64,000 nucleotides of DNA from Brucella gallinifaecis (GTDB taxonomy: Bacteria > Pseudomonadota > Alphaproteobacteria > Rhizobiales > Rhizobiaceae): the NCBI RefSeq assembly GCF_006476605.1, contig NZ_ML636813.1:17794-81793 (forward strand), read 5' to 3'. The notes below the pieces were generated by a model. It did not search any database. It had not been told where the DNA came from and saw nothing but the letters and a program-made list of their open reading frames with translations. Of the stretch, positions 47,245 through 57,220 are shown one piece after another (within the stretch, counting starts at the first letter, position 1; each line of letters starts with the position of its first letter). A program made the translations under genes and the position numbers.

Positions 47245-48087
47245 TCATTGGGCAGCTTCAAGGCGTGTTGCGCGAACACTCTCCGCCAATGCACTGACAA
47301 GTTTAGTGACAGCAACTACCGGATCGCCCTTAACCTTGCCGTGATCATTGAGTTCACCCGCTACAGCATTGACAATTGCCGTGCCGACAACCACGCCATC
47401 GGCGGCTTGTGCAATGGCTGCCGCCTGTTCCGGTGTTTTCACTCCAAAGCCGACACAGATCGGCAGATCGGTGCTCTTTTTGATATGGCGTACGGCATCT
47501 GCCACGCGACTGGTATCGGCAATGGCTGATCCGGTAATCCCGTTCATCGAGACGTAATAGACAAAGCCAGACGAATTATGCAGCACCTTTGGCAGGCGCT
47601 TGTCGTCAGTGGTCGGCGTTGTCAGACGGATGAAATTGAGACCGGCCTGCATTGCCGGAATGCAGAGTTCCTTGTCCATTTCAGACGGCAGATCGACAAT
47701 GATAAAACCGTCAATGCCCGATGTTTTGGCATCAGCAAGGAAACGCTCGACACCATAAATGTAAATCGGGTTGTAATAGCCCATCAGGACGATTGGCGTT
47801 GTGTCGTCCTCTTTACGGAAATCGGCTGCCAGTTGCAGGGTCTTTTTCAGCGTCTGGCCAGCTTCAAGCGAACGAAGACCTGCTGCCTGAATAGCAGGAC
47901 CATCGGCCATCGGATCAGAAAAAGGCATCCCAAGCTCGATTACATCCGAACCTGCTTTTGGCAATGCCTTCATCACAGCAAGCGATGTCGCATAATCCGG
48001 GTCGCCACCCATGAAATATGTGACCAGTGCCGGACGGCCTTCGGATTTGAGCGATGCAAATTTGGTGTTGATGCGTGTCATGCTCAT
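47245..48087 (-). CDS. trpA: tryptophan synthase alpha subunit
   Basis: TrpA, 280 aa, cleaves indole-3-glycerol phosphate to indole, which is channelled to TrpB. Catalytic Glu and Asp lie in [16 protein letters not shown] near 49-64 and [12 protein letters not shown]; the phosphate loop is [13 protein letters not shown]. It starts 4 nt after the trpB stop with GAGGA overlapping the stop; a second ATG at 48081 has better spacing to that site and could be the true start. Confidence 0.95.
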   Translation of the reverse strand: MSMTRINTKFASLKSEGRPALVTYFMGGDPDYATSLAVMKALPKAGSDVIELGMPFSDPMADGPAIQAAGLRSLEAGQTLKKTLQLAADFRKEDDTTPIVLMGYYNPIYIYGVERFLADAKTSGIDGFIIVDLPSEMDKELCIPAMQAGLNFIRLTTPTTDDKRLPKVLHNSSGFVYYVSMNGITGSAIADTSRVADAVRHIKKSTDLPICVGFGVKTPEQAAAIAQAADGVVVGTAIVNAVAGELNDHGKVKGDPVVAVTKLVSALAESVRATRLEAAQ

Positions 48088-48091
48088 ATCC

Positions 48092-49336
<1,245 letters not shown>

Positions 49337-49984
49337 CTATTGTCTGGCATGAGAGACAGCCTGAAAGAAATCATCAATGAGACGCACGTCCTTTTCACCG
49401 GGTGCGCGCTCAACACCGGACGATACATCGATACCCGGCGCATGCGTTTTGTGCAGCGCCTCGGCAATGTTGCCCGCATTCAATCCACCGGAAAGCATGT
49501 AATCGACGTCCGCGTCAAGCGTGTCGAGCAATGCCCAGTTAAACGATACACCATTGCCGCCCGGAAGATCAGAACCTTTTGGCGGCTTGGCATCAAAAAG
49601 AAAGCGGTCCGCAATCCCCTTATAGGGCGCGATGATTTGAAGATCCTCAGCCTCGCGAATGGCAAAGGCTTTGATCACCGGCAGGCAATAGCGTTTTTTC
49701 ACATAAGCCACGCGCTCAGGCGTTTCATGGCCGTGAAGTTGCAGCATGTCAGGCTTCAATTCACGCATGATTTCATCAAGCGTTTCATCATCTGCATCAA
49801 CGGTTACAGCAACCACTTTTGCGCGATCCTTAGCTGCCTCACGCAGGCGACCGGCATCAGCGGGTGTGATATGACGCGGGCTTTTTGGAAAAAAGATAAA
49901 GCCAATATGCGTCGCTCCGCTATCCAGGGCAGCATTGACTGCTTCGGGCGTTTTGAGACCACATATTTTTATATCCAAAACCAT
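49337..49984 (-). CDS. trpF: phosphoribosylanthranilate isomerase
   Basis: TrpF, 215 aa, isomerises phosphoribosylanthranilate to CdRP in tryptophan synthesis. The catalytic Cys is in DIKICGLKTPEAV at residues 4-16 and the Asp in LFDAKPPKGSDLPGGNG near 126-142. SGVERAPGEKD closes the barrel. ATG 49984 is chosen to match the family N-terminus; the frame upstream to 50068 overlaps the ydcF-like gene and is not conserved. Confidence 0.95.
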   Translation of the reverse strand: MVLDIKICGLKTPEAVNAALDSGATHIGFIFFPKSPRHITPADAGRLREAAKDRAKVVAVTVDADDETLDEIMRELKPDMLQLHGHETPERVAYVKKRYCLPVIKAFAIREAEDLQIIAPYKGIADRFLFDAKPPKGSDLPGGNGVSFNWALLDTLDADVDYMLSGGLNAGNIAEALHKTHAPGIDVSSGVERAPGEKDVRLIDDFFQAVSHARQ

Positions 49985-50015
49985 GGCGTTTCCGTCGCAC
50001 ATATTGCGTCGCGAC

Positions 50016-50669
50016 TCAAGCTGTTCCCGGCGCTGTTTGAGCTGGCGCGTCATCATAATCCTGTGCACTCAGATAATCATAAGCTTCCATGACCTCAAGG
50101 GGAATGGCCTGGGCAATCTGAAAACCCCGGGCCGGATATTCAAGAATACGCCTCAGATCACCCACCATCTCCCGCACCAGCATTTTAAAATCATGATCCA
50201 GTGTCGGTTGATCTTCAAAAGACGTAGAGGGTGCGGTGATAATAGCCTTGGCTTCCGGCCATTGCCGGTGAACCGTGGCCCGAACCCTGCGTTGCATGTG
50301 TGGTTTGGTTACAAAAATCGGGCTGATTACGCCCCCATCCATGATCTCACGCGCAAAAAGAACATTTTCACCGAGATTGCTTGCTTTCGGCTCAATAATG
50401 ATGGCGCTTTCGGGCACACCTTGCGCAATGGCAATTTTTGCAAAGGCTTCCGCAACCGGCACCCTGTAAAGGTCTTTTGTGCTGTTGCTGCTGTTTCCTG
50501 TAAATATGAGACAATTGGCATAGGTTTGCAGATAAAGATCGGCTGCATATTTTGCGACGCGGGTGTCATCGCTGCCAAGACCGATAATAACATCGGCCGT
50601 GATAAGTTTATCGGAGAGGCAATGGTAATTCCATAGCACACGTGCAGCAGTATGAATGTCTGATGTCAT
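50016..50669 (-). CDS. YdcF family (DUF218) protein
   Basis: A 217-aa protein of the DUF218/ElyC-like fold. Conserved features are ADVIIGLGSDDTRVAKYA near 25-42, LIFTGNSSNST near 53-63 and IIIEPKASNLGENV near 84-97. There is no transmembrane segment, so it resembles the soluble YdcF subgroup, which binds nucleotide cofactors in E. coli; function unknown. It starts by a 4-nt overlap (ATGA) with the ygjP-like gene upstream. Confidence 0.82.
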   Translation of the reverse strand: MTSDIHTAARVLWNYHCLSDKLITADVIIGLGSDDTRVAKYAADLYLQTYANCLIFTGNSSNSTKDLYRVPVAEAFAKIAIAQGVPESAIIIEPKASNLGENVLFAREIMDGGVISPIFVTKPHMQRRVRATVHRQWPEAKAIITAPSTSFEDQPTLDHDFKMLVREMVGDLRRILEYPARGFQIAQAIPLEVMEAYDYLSAQDYDDAPAQTAPGTA

Positions 50670-51412
50670 GTAAAATCGATAGCCTGTAATGCGCTGCCAT
50701 TGCGCTTGAGCCATGCTTTGCAGCGCTCTGTATCAGGACAAAGCTCATGGCAGAGTTTCCAGAATTTCGGCCCATGATTCATCTCGATCAGATGAGCCAC
50801 TTCATGGGCGACGAGATAATTGATGACGGGTGCAGGCGCCATGCCGATACGCCATGAAAAGGAAAGCACGCCGTCGGATGTACATGATCCCCAGCGGCTT
50901 TTGGTATCCTTGAACCTTACCGCTTTGGCTTTGCGGCCAATTGTTGCTGTGTGACGGGCAACAAGCTGTTCAATATCGCGTTTGACCTCGCGCTTGAGAT
51001 AATCGGCGATGCGCCGCGAAAGATGTGCAGGATCACCATGAACGAGCAGAATATTGCCTTCCAGCAAATCCACAGTACCGCGTCCGGGCTGGTGGGTAAT
51101 GAGATGCGCTATGCCGCGAATGGGTATTTTCACACCTGCACGAAGACCCGTCTGATCGGGCATTTTCGCAATGCGGCTTTCAATCCAGCCCTGATGCCGG
51201 GTGAGAAAGCTTTGGACCTCGCGGTCGGGCAAGCCCGGCGGAATCGTGACGCGCAGGCCTTTGCCGCCGGTTTCAATACGCAGCGTCAAGCGCTTGGCGC
51301 GTGGGTTTTCCAGCACACGCAAAGGCAGTTCACGCCCCGCAACCGCGTGAATGCGTTCACGCGTGACAACAGGCGTTTTTTTGGTTGCAGATCGAAATAA
51401 GGAAAAACCCAT
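50666..51412 (-). CDS. YgjP-like zinc metallopeptidase domain protein
   Basis: A 248-aa protein of the YgjP/DUF45 family (SprT- and WLM-related). The zinc-binding motif HEVAHLIEMNHGPKFW near 205-220 supplies HExxH plus the third His. SRWGSCTSDGVLSFSWR is the other family block. No signal peptide is seen. Substrate unknown. It heads the leftward transcript that continues through trpF-trpB-trpA. Confidence 0.86.
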   Translation of the reverse strand: MGFSLFRSATKKTPVVTRERIHAVAGRELPLRVLENPRAKRLTLRIETGGKGLRVTIPPGLPDREVQSFLTRHQGWIESRIAKMPDQTGLRAGVKIPIRGIAHLITHQPGRGTVDLLEGNILLVHGDPAHLSRRIADYLKREVKRDIEQLVARHTATIGRKAKAVRFKDTKSRWGSCTSDGVLSFSWRIGMAPAPVINYLVAHEVAHLIEMNHGPKFWKLCHELCPDTERCKAWLKRNGSALQAIDFT

Positions 51413-51467
51413 GCGCTAAAGATAAGTGATTCGCGCAAAAAACCAGATAGTTTTAAGAATTGAAGCA

Positions 51468-51496
51468 AAACGGCGTGAACAAAGTCCACGCCGTTT
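51468..51496 (-). terminator. terminator downstream of the DUF2852 gene
   Basis: AAACGGCGTG and CACGCCGTTT form a 10-bp stem; on the minus strand it ends in GTTTTG, after the DUF2852 gene and before the ygjP-like gene. Confidence 0.75.
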
Positions 51497-51522
51497 ACCT
51501 CTTCAGAGAAGAATTTTACCGA

Positions 51523-51957
51523 TTATGTGGTCGTTATGTCATTGCTGTCGCTTGTCTTGCGTGAAGCACGGCGCTCATTCATGAAGCGGTCAAACTCTTC
51601 CTTGTCGCGAGCGCGACGCAGTTCCTGTGCATAGGCTTCAAAGTCTGCGCGGGCTTCGTCGAGTTTGCGGCGTTCCGCTGCCAGACGCTCAAGTTCTTCG
51701 CGACGCCAGTCGTCAAAAGCGGCATTGCCTGTGGTGCTGCCAAAATTAAAGCCTTCGCTTTTGCTGCCATTTCGGAACGAGCCGAACATCGAATCGGTCT
51801 TTTCATTGACGCTTCGTTTGAAGTCGCCGAGGCGATCGCCCCAGATGATATAGGCAAGCATGGCGAGGCCAAGTGGCCAGAAGAAGATAAAGCCCAGCAC
51901 CATCAGCGCAATCGTCGCTGGCGTCCATGCGGGGCGGATCAATGCAGAACTGGTCAT
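51523..51957 (-). CDS. DUF2852 membrane protein
   Basis: A 144-aa protein of the DUF2852 family found in Rhizobiales. It has one strong hydrophobic helix at about 15-40 (ALMVLGFIFFWPLGLAMLAY) and a charged coiled-coil-like C-terminus from about 84 to 132 (RREELERLAAERRKLDEARA). Function unknown. It is flanked by a terminator downstream and by about 130 bp of non-coding DNA upstream, so it is probably monocistronic. Confidence 0.82.
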   Translation of the reverse strand: MTSSALIRPAWTPATIALMVLGFIFFWPLGLAMLAYIIWGDRLGDFKRSVNEKTDSMFGSFRNGSKSEGFNFGSTTGNAAFDDWRREELERLAAERRKLDEARADFEAYAQELRRARDKEEFDRFMNERRASRKTSDSNDITTT

Positions 51958-52084
51958 GGTCTACTCCGTTTAATTCAGGGCCGTTCGCTTAGTCTCGCGG
52001 CTTGAATTTGACGTGGTAAACCAATTGCGGCTTTTCAAGAATATCATGGGTCAGTTCCCGAAAAACAGGTGCTAAGCAATGCAA

Positions 52085-53236
52085 TTATCTCGAAATTTTT
52101 TTACGTAAATGTTCGAGAGTGGCTACGATAAGCCCTGCAACCAGTGCCCAGAAGGCCGATCCAACACCAAAAAAGGCAATGCCGGAGGCGGTTACTGCGA
52201 AGGTTACGATTGCGGCAACCCGTTCTTCTTCAACTTTAAGCGCCAGTGTCATTGCATTGATGAATGGTCCCATCAGAGCAAGGCCTGCAACCAGCGCAAT
52301 CAGCGTTGCCGGCAGCACGGCAAAAATCGCAACCAGCGAAGCGCCAAACAGGGCGAAGACCAGATAGATAACAGCGTAAACCGGGCCGGTCATCCAGCGC
52401 TTGTTGGGATCAGGATGCGCATCGGGATTGGTGCATAATGCTGCGGAAATGGCCGCCAGATTGCTGGTGCCGGCACCAAAGGGGGCGCTCAGCAGCGAGA
52501 AAAGCCCCGTTACCCGCAGAGCGGCACTTGTCGGCGGCTCGTAGCCTGAAGCACGCAATACGGCAAAACCGGGCAGGTTCTGCGAGGCCATGGTCACAAG
52601 ATAGAGCGGCAAAGCAATGCCGATCATCGCGCCAATATGAAATTCTGGCCAGATCAGTGTGAGAGTTGAGATTTCCGGTGCAGGCAATTGCGGTGCCCGA
52701 TCGCTCAGCAGCGCATAGGCCATACCGAGTACCAGCACGGCAATGACAGCCAGTGACGGATTGAAAACACGAATAATGAAGAAAATTGCAATGAGAGGAA
52801 GCACAAATCCCGGATCAATCGAAACGGATTTTGCAGCCGCAATTACGAAACTGAGCAATATGCCTGCTAGCATTCCCGAAGCAACCGATGCCGGAATGCG
52901 GGATACCAGCGTCGAGAGCTGGCTGACAAGTCCGGTCAGGATCAGCGCCAGAGCCGTTACGATGAATGCACCAACGGCTTCAGGCATGGTAAAGCCGGCA
53001 CTGGCGCCAATCAGGGCCAGTCCCGGTGTAGACCATGCTGCAATGATCGGCATTTTATAACGAAGGCTGAGCCAGGCGGATGAGCCTGCAATAGCCAGAC
53101 AAACGGCAGTCACCCAGCTTGCAGTTTGCGCCTGCGTTGCGCCCAAAACGCTGGCCGCAGCAACGATGAGTGCCAGCGTGCTGCCAAAACCGACAATTGC
53201 TGCAACAGCCGATGATGCAAAAATCGAAAAGCGCAT
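52085..53236 (-). CDS. BenE-family benzoate/H+ symporter-like transporter
   Basis: A 383-aa inner-membrane protein with about 11 hydrophobic helices, matching the BenE family (benzoate:proton symport in Acinetobacter). Typical segments are AAWSTPGLALIG near 67-78, GMLAGILLSFVIAA near 119-132 and AAISAALCTNP near 262-272. No aromatic-degradation genes lie nearby, so the substrate is uncertain. It follows the hydrolase gene after 2 nt and is co-transcribed with it. Confidence 0.86.
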   Translation of the reverse strand: MRFSIFASSAVAAIVGFGSTLALIVAAASVLGATQAQTASWVTAVCLAIAGSSAWLSLRYKMPIIAAWSTPGLALIGASAGFTMPEAVGAFIVTALALILTGLVSQLSTLVSRIPASVASGMLAGILLSFVIAAAKSVSIDPGFVLPLIAIFFIIRVFNPSLAVIAVLVLGMAYALLSDRAPQLPAPEISTLTLIWPEFHIGAMIGIALPLYLVTMASQNLPGFAVLRASGYEPPTSAALRVTGLFSLLSAPFGAGTSNLAAISAALCTNPDAHPDPNKRWMTGPVYAVIYLVFALFGASLVAIFAVLPATLIALVAGLALMGPFINAMTLALKVEEERVAAIVTFAVTASGIAFFGVGSAFWALVAGLIVATLEHLRKKISR

Positions 53237-53238
53237 GA

Positions 53239-54018
53239 TTATGCTCCAGTCGATATGCGGTCGGCGAGGCTGGATATGGTGCGGATCAGCAGTTCCAGGT
53301 CTTGCGGGCGGGAAAGGCGATGATCGCCATCACGCACAAGCGTCAGCGTTACATCGTCAACGGGCAGATGCTCAACGAGTTTCAGAGCATGTTGATAGGG
53401 CACGGCTTCATCCTGCATGCCTTGCAGGATATGTACCGGGCAACCCGTTTCGATAATGCCCTTGAGAACAAGATTATTACGACCGTCCTCAATCAATGCA
53501 CGGGTATAGATATAGGGATTTGGTGAATATTCCGACGGCTCTTCAAAATAGCCCTGTTCGTTCAGGTTTTTTTTCTGCGCATCTGTCAGTGAGGGTTCGA
53601 CCAGTTCGGCGGTAAAATCAGGGGCGGGTGCGATCAGGACAATTCCGGCTGGTGATTTGCCGATCTTTTTCAGCTCCTGTGCCATGCGAAGCGCGATCCA
53701 GCCGCCCATGGAGGAACCGACGAGAATCTGCGGACCCTTTGTATATTTGTCATAAACCGCGAGGCTTTCATCCAGCCAGCGCGAGATTGTGCCCTGATTA
53801 AAGTCACCGCCTGAAGAGCCATGACCGGAATAATCAAATCGCAATGCGCAACGCCCGGTTTTTTCAGCCCACTCGTCGAGAACAATGGCTTTGGTGCCAA
53901 GCATGTCCGAGCGATAGCCGCCAAGCCAGACAATGCCGGGTGCAACCTCACCATTGCGATTGCGGACTGCAATCTGTGCACCATTAATGGTGATAAAATC
54001 CGGTTCATCTGCGCTCAT
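53239..54018 (-). CDS. alpha/beta hydrolase
   Basis: A 259-aa serine hydrolase fold protein. The nucleophile elbow LVGSSMGGWIAL has Ser 103. The oxyanion region is IVWLGGYRSDMLG near 29-41, RFDYSGHGSSGGDF marks the family, an acid is likely in LQGMQDEAVPY and the His is in RDGDHRLSRPQ. It resembles the ABHD10-like (palmitoyl/acyl thioesterase) group, but the substrate cannot be inferred. It is followed at 2 nt by the BenE-family gene. Confidence 0.85.
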   Translation of the reverse strand: MSADEPDFITINGAQIAVRNRNGEVAPGIVWLGGYRSDMLGTKAIVLDEWAEKTGRCALRFDYSGHGSSGGDFNQGTISRWLDESLAVYDKYTKGPQILVGSSMGGWIALRMAQELKKIGKSPAGIVLIAPAPDFTAELVEPSLTDAQKKNLNEQGYFEEPSEYSPNPYIYTRALIEDGRNNLVLKGIIETGCPVHILQGMQDEAVPYQHALKLVEHLPVDDVTLTLVRDGDHRLSRPQDLELLIRTISSLADRISTGA

Positions 54019-54305
54019 GGTCTGTCTCCTGATTTGGCAGGCAGTTTTGAAGTTTTTTCATTGCCATTTATGAAAGACTGAAAAAACTCTCCCCCTGAAA
54101 TATTGATAAATGCGATAGATATATCCTTTAAAGTGATCTAAACACTTCTTTATTCATCGGGGGTGATTTTCCTTGTCAAAGATGCTATTGACTTTACCGC
54201 TCGCTTGACCACATTTCCACGTTAAACAGAGGTTTGATAGGAAAAGGCCGTCGCGGGTCACGAAATTAAGCCGCCTATGACGTTAACAATCAGGAGATAA
54301 CGACC

Positions 54306-54842
54306 ATTCGCCGACCGTTCAGAGCGACGCCGGTCCAGAAAGACGGACCGCGCTCCAACAGTGATATCCGGGTTCCCCGGGTGCAGCTTATCGATGCCGA
54401 AGGCCATAATCATGGCAGTATCCCGACGCAGGAAGCCATTGCAATGGCAGAAGAAGCGGGGCTCGATCTTGTTGAGATCGTGCCAAACGCTGAACCACCT
54501 GTGTGCAAGATCGTGGATCTCGGCAAGCTGAAATATCAGAATCAGAAAAAAGCCTCCGAAACACGCAAAAAGCAGAAAACGGTCGAAATCAAGGAAATCA
54601 AGATGCGACCGAACATCGACACGCATGATTATGAAGTGAAGATGAAGGCTGCCCAGCGTTTCTTTGACGATGGTGACAAGGTGAAGTTCACTTTGCGTTT
54701 CCGTGGTCGTGAAATGGCGCATCAGGAGCTTGGCATGAAGCTTCTTCTGCGTGTCAAGGAAGACACTGTAGATATTGCAAAGGTGGAAGCCGAGCCTAAG
54801 CTGGAAGGCCGTCAGATGATGATGGTTCTGGCTCCACGCTGA
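54306..54842 (+). CDS. infC: translation initiation factor IF-3
   Basis: IF-3, 178 aa, prevents premature subunit joining and checks the start codon. The N domain (about 1-80; [35 protein letters not shown]) and C domain (about 90-178; [30 protein letters not shown]) are intact. The conserved sequence extends 25 codons upstream of the first ATG (54381), and no ATG, GTG or TTG fits. The start is the ATT at 54306 after AGGAGAT, giving [15 protein letters not shown] non-AUG start is the usual basis of infC autoregulation. Confidence 0.94.
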   Translation: MRRPFRATPVQKDGPRSNSDIRVPRVQLIDAEGHNHGSIPTQEAIAMAEEAGLDLVEIVPNAEPPVCKIVDLGKLKYQNQKKASETRKKQKTVEIKEIKMRPNIDTHDYEVKMKAAQRFFDDGDKVKFTLRFRGREMAHQELGMKLLLRVKEDTVDIAKVEAEPKLEGRQMMMVLAPR

Positions 54843-54863
54843 TCTATTGATTTTTTTGCTTTT

Positions 54864-54890
54864 GAAGAGCCGCCTTCGGGCGGTTTTTCT
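54864..54890 (+). terminator. infC terminator
   Basis: CCGCC-ttcg-GGCGG stem-loop followed by TTTTTCTTT, 22 nt after the infC stop. Confidence 0.9.
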
Positions 54891-55085
54891 TTGTGACAAT
54901 TCGCTCTGGATGAATTGCCGTTGTGATTGTGATTCAGTCATTGCGTTTTTCAGGCTTTGCGCCTATAAGCCACCCTCGAACCGACCGGCAGGGCATGCCG
55001 TGGCGGTTTCGTATGCTTTTCGGACTTGGTCTGTCCGGAAGTAAAACAAGGTTTCTGTCAGTTGCAGATACGGACGCCACTAAAA

Positions 55086-55121
55086 GCAAGAGACGTCGAG
55101 TGCCAAGGGCACAAGGGGGAT
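55086..55121 (+). repeat. hairpin repeat R1 (rpmI leader)
   Basis: Unit AAGAGACGTCGA + hairpin GTGCC-aag-GGCAC + AAGGGGGA; a diverged copy of the family seen five more times in full form. The 54891-55085 part of the interval shows no gene or motif that I can name. Confidence 0.8.
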
Positions 55122-55126
55122 CGTAA

Positions 55127-55163
55127 AAGCAAGAGGCGTGGAGTGCTGCAAGCACGACGGGGA
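55127..55163 (+). repeat. hairpin repeat R2 (rpmI leader)
   Basis: Unit AAGAGGCGTGGA + hairpin GTGC-tgcaa-GCAC + GACGGGGA, 20 nt before the rpmI start codon. Confidence 0.85.
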
Positions 55164-55183
55164 CTAAACAAAGGAGTAGCAAA

Positions 55184-55384
55184 ATGCCCAAGATGAAGAC
55201 CAAATCGGCTGCTAAGAAGCGGTTCAAAATTACTGGCACTGGCAAAGTTGTAGCTGCGGCTGCAGGCAAGCGCCATGGCATGATCAAGCGCTCGAACAAG
55301 TTCATTCGCGATGCACGCGGCACCATGGTGCTCTCGGACGCAGATGCGAAGATCGTGAAACAGTTCCTGCCTAACGGCCTTTAA
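55184..55384 (+). CDS. rpmI: 50S ribosomal protein L35
   Basis: L35, 66 aa, a small basic large-subunit protein. The N-terminal [20 protein letters not shown] and the [12 protein letters not shown] region are characteristic. An AAGGAG ribosome site lies 8 nt before the ATG. It is followed 28 nt later by rplT, the usual L35-L20 pair. The leader contains two copies of the hairpin repeat. Confidence 0.97.
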   Translation: MPKMKTKSAAKKRFKITGTGKVVAAAAGKRHGMIKRSNKFIRDARGTMVLSDADAKIVKQFLPNGL

Positions 55385-55412
55385 GCCGTCTATCCTCTAA
55401 GGAGATCATAAC

Positions 55413-55817
55413 ATGGCACGTGTAAAACGCGGCGTAACTTCCCACGCCAAGCACAAAAAAGTTCTCGATCAGGCTTCCGGTTTTCGTGGCCGTCGCAAGA
55501 ATACAATCCGCACAGCTAAGGCTGCTGTAGATCGTTCGAAGCAATATGCTTACCGCGATCGCAAGAATCGCAAGCGTACGTTCCGCGCTCTCTGGATTCA
55601 GCGTATCAACGCTGCTGTTCGTGAGCATGGTTTGACCTATGGCCGTTTCATTGATGGTCTTGGTAAAGCTGGTATCGAAATCGACCGTAAGGTTCTTTCG
55701 GACATCGCAATCCATGAACCTGATGCATTCGGTGCGCTGATTGCTTCTGCAAAGAAGGCTCTTGAGTACCTCAAGAATACCGAGACGCCAAACGCTTTTG
55801 AAGGCGCTGTTCGCTAA
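55413..55817 (+). CDS. rplT: 50S ribosomal protein L20
   Basis: L20, 134 aa, an early assembly protein of the large subunit and, in E. coli and Bacillus, a translational repressor of its own operon. The basic N-terminal arm ([20 protein letters not shown]) and the globular domain ([20 protein letters not shown]) are complete. It is followed by a strong terminator, then five hairpin repeats and pheS. Confidence 0.97.
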   Translation: MARVKRGVTSHAKHKKVLDQASGFRGRRKNTIRTAKAAVDRSKQYAYRDRKNRKRTFRALWIQRINAAVREHGLTYGRFIDGLGKAGIEIDRKVLSDIAIHEPDAFGALIASAKKALEYLKNTETPNAFEGAVR

Positions 55818-55852
55818 GCCAGCCCTTCCCAAGTGATATTTTGAATTCTGGG

Positions 55853-55886
55853 AACCCGCGCTGGCTCGGCTGGCGCGGGTTTTTCT
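55853..55886 (+). terminator. rplT terminator
   Basis: AACCCGCGC and GCGCGGGTT form a 9-bp stem with an 11-nt loop, followed by TTTTCTTTCTT. Confidence 0.88.
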
Positions 55887-55895
55887 TTCTTATCA

Positions 55896-55916
55896 GTGCC
55901 GCAGGCACGAGTGGGA
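55896..55916 (+). repeat. partial hairpin repeat R3
   Basis: GTGCC-gca-GGCAC hairpin followed by GAGTGGGA. The left flank (AAGAGGCGTGGA) is missing; the copy abuts the rplT terminator. Confidence 0.75.
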
Positions 55917-55920
55917 TATA

Positions 55921-55962
55921 AACCAAGAGGCGTGGAGTGCCGTAGGCACGACAGGGAAGCCA
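55921..55962 (+). repeat. hairpin repeat R4
   Basis: AAGAGGCGTGGA + GTGCC-gta-GGCAC + GACAGGGA. Confidence 0.88.
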
Positions 55963-55964
55963 AA

Positions 55965-56003
55965 AACAAGAGGCGTCGAGTGTCCCCTGGACACGAGAGG
56001 GAT
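55965..56003 (+). repeat. hairpin repeat R5
   Basis: AAGAGGCGTCGA + GTGTCC-cct-GGACAC + GAGAGGGA. The stem differs from R4 on both sides, so pairing is kept. Confidence 0.88.
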
Positions 56004-56006
56004 TAA

Positions 56007-56046
56007 ACCAAGAGGCGTGGAGCGCTGCAGGCGCGACAGGGAAGCC
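56007..56046 (+). repeat. hairpin repeat R6
   Basis: AAGAGGCGTGGA + GCGC-tgcag-GCGC + GACAGGGA. The stem shows a paired U-A to C-G type change relative to R7. Confidence 0.88.
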
Positions 56047-56084
56047 AAGCAAGAGGCGTGGAGTGCTGCAAGCACGACAGGGAT
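56047..56084 (+). repeat. hairpin repeat R7, carrying the pheS ribosome site
   Basis: AAGAGGCGTGGA + GTGC-tgcaa-GCAC + GACAGGGA. The terminal AGGGA lies 7-8 nt before the pheS ATG and is the only Shine-Dalgarno-like sequence there. Confidence 0.88.
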
Positions 56085-56090
56085 ATAGAC

Positions 56091-57200
56091 ATGAGCGATC
56101 TTGAGCAACTCGAACAAACTATTCTTGGCGAAATCGCTGCTGCCAGCGACGAGCAGGCGATTGAAGCAGTGCGCGTTGCAGCACTTGGCAAGAAGGGCAC
56201 GGTCTCTGAAAAGCTGAAAACGCTGGGCAGCATGACACCGGAAGAGCGTCAGGCGCAAGGTCCGGCAATTAACGGCCTGAAGAACCGCGTCACAGAAGCG
56301 CTGAATGAACGCAAAACAGAGCTACGCAAACAAGCTGTTGCCTTGCGCCTTGAGCGTGAAAAGCTTGATGTGACGCTCCCCGTCCGTGAAGGCGCTGTCT
56401 CGCGTGGCCGCATTCATCCAATTTCTCAGGTTATCGATGAAATCACTGCGATTTTCGCAGATATGGGTTTTTCGATTGCCGAAGGCCCGGATATCGAAAC
56501 CGATTATTATAATTTCACGGCGCTGAACTTCCCCGAAGGTCATCCGGCGCGTGAGATGCATGACACATTCTTCTTCAATGCTGACGAGAAGGGCGAGCGC
56601 AAGCTGCTACGCACACATACGTCGCCGGTTCAGGTGCATACGATGGAGAAGTTTGCAGCCATTCGTGACAAGGAAGGGCGGGACGAGCCTATTCGTATCG
56701 TCATTCCGGGCAAGACCTATCGCATGGATTCCGATGCCACCCATTCCCCGATGTTTCATCAGGTCGAAGGTCTGGTTGTCGATAAATCGGCCAATGTCGC
56801 CAATATGAAATGGGTGCTGGAAGAGTTCTGCAAGGCGTTCTTTGAAGTGCCAAATGTCACAATGCGTATGCGTCCGAGCTTCTTCCCGTTCACCGAGCCA
56901 TCGGTTGAGGTCGATATTCAATGCGACCGTTCCGGCCCGCATGTGAAGTTTGGTGAAGGCACCGACTGGCTTGAAATTCTGGGCTGTGGCATGGTGCATC
57001 CGAATGTGCTGCGTGCATCGGGTTATGACCCGGATATCTATCAGGGCTTTGCATGGGGCATGGGTATCGATCGTATTGCCATGCTGAAATATGGCATGCC
57101 TGATCTGCGTGCTTTCTTCGATGCCGATGTGCGCTGGCTCAATCATTATGGTTTCCGTCCACTTGATCTGCCGACGCTGTTCGGTGGTTTGAGCGCGTAA
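56091..57200 (+). CDS. pheS: phenylalanine-tRNA ligase alpha subunit
   Basis: PheS, 369 aa, catalytic class II subunit of the alpha2beta2 enzyme charging tRNA-Phe. The N-terminal coiled coil (about 1-95) binds tRNA. Class II motifs are visible: [28 protein letters not shown] (motif 2 region), [13 protein letters not shown] and [16 protein letters not shown] [13 protein letters not shown] (motif 3). ATG 56091 gives [11 protein letters not shown]. Its SD lies in hairpin repeat R7. No leader-peptide attenuator rich in Phe codons is evident. Confidence 0.95.
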   Translation: MSDLEQLEQTILGEIAAASDEQAIEAVRVAALGKKGTVSEKLKTLGSMTPEERQAQGPAINGLKNRVTEALNERKTELRKQAVALRLEREKLDVTLPVREGAVSRGRIHPISQVIDEITAIFADMGFSIAEGPDIETDYYNFTALNFPEGHPAREMHDTFFFNADEKGERKLLRTHTSPVQVHTMEKFAAIRDKEGRDEPIRIVIPGKTYRMDSDATHSPMFHQVEGLVVDKSANVANMKWVLEEFCKAFFEVPNVTMRMRPSFFPFTEPSVEVDIQCDRSGPHVKFGEGTDWLEILGCGMVHPNVLRASGYDPDIYQGFAWGMGIDRIAMLKYGMPDLRAFFDADVRWLNHYGFRPLDLPTLFGGLSA

Positions 57201-57220
57201 AGACAGGAAGGAACAGAGAA

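Noticed and set aside
55896..56084. CRISPR array
   Set aside because: Units of ~40 bp recur, but the repeat itself fills the unit, there are no unique spacers of constant length, and no cas genes are present.
55771..56258. Antisense proteins with repeated ALHAS-type peptides
   Set aside because: These minus-strand frames are translations of the hairpin repeats; they vary with the repeat number and have no ribosome sites or homology.
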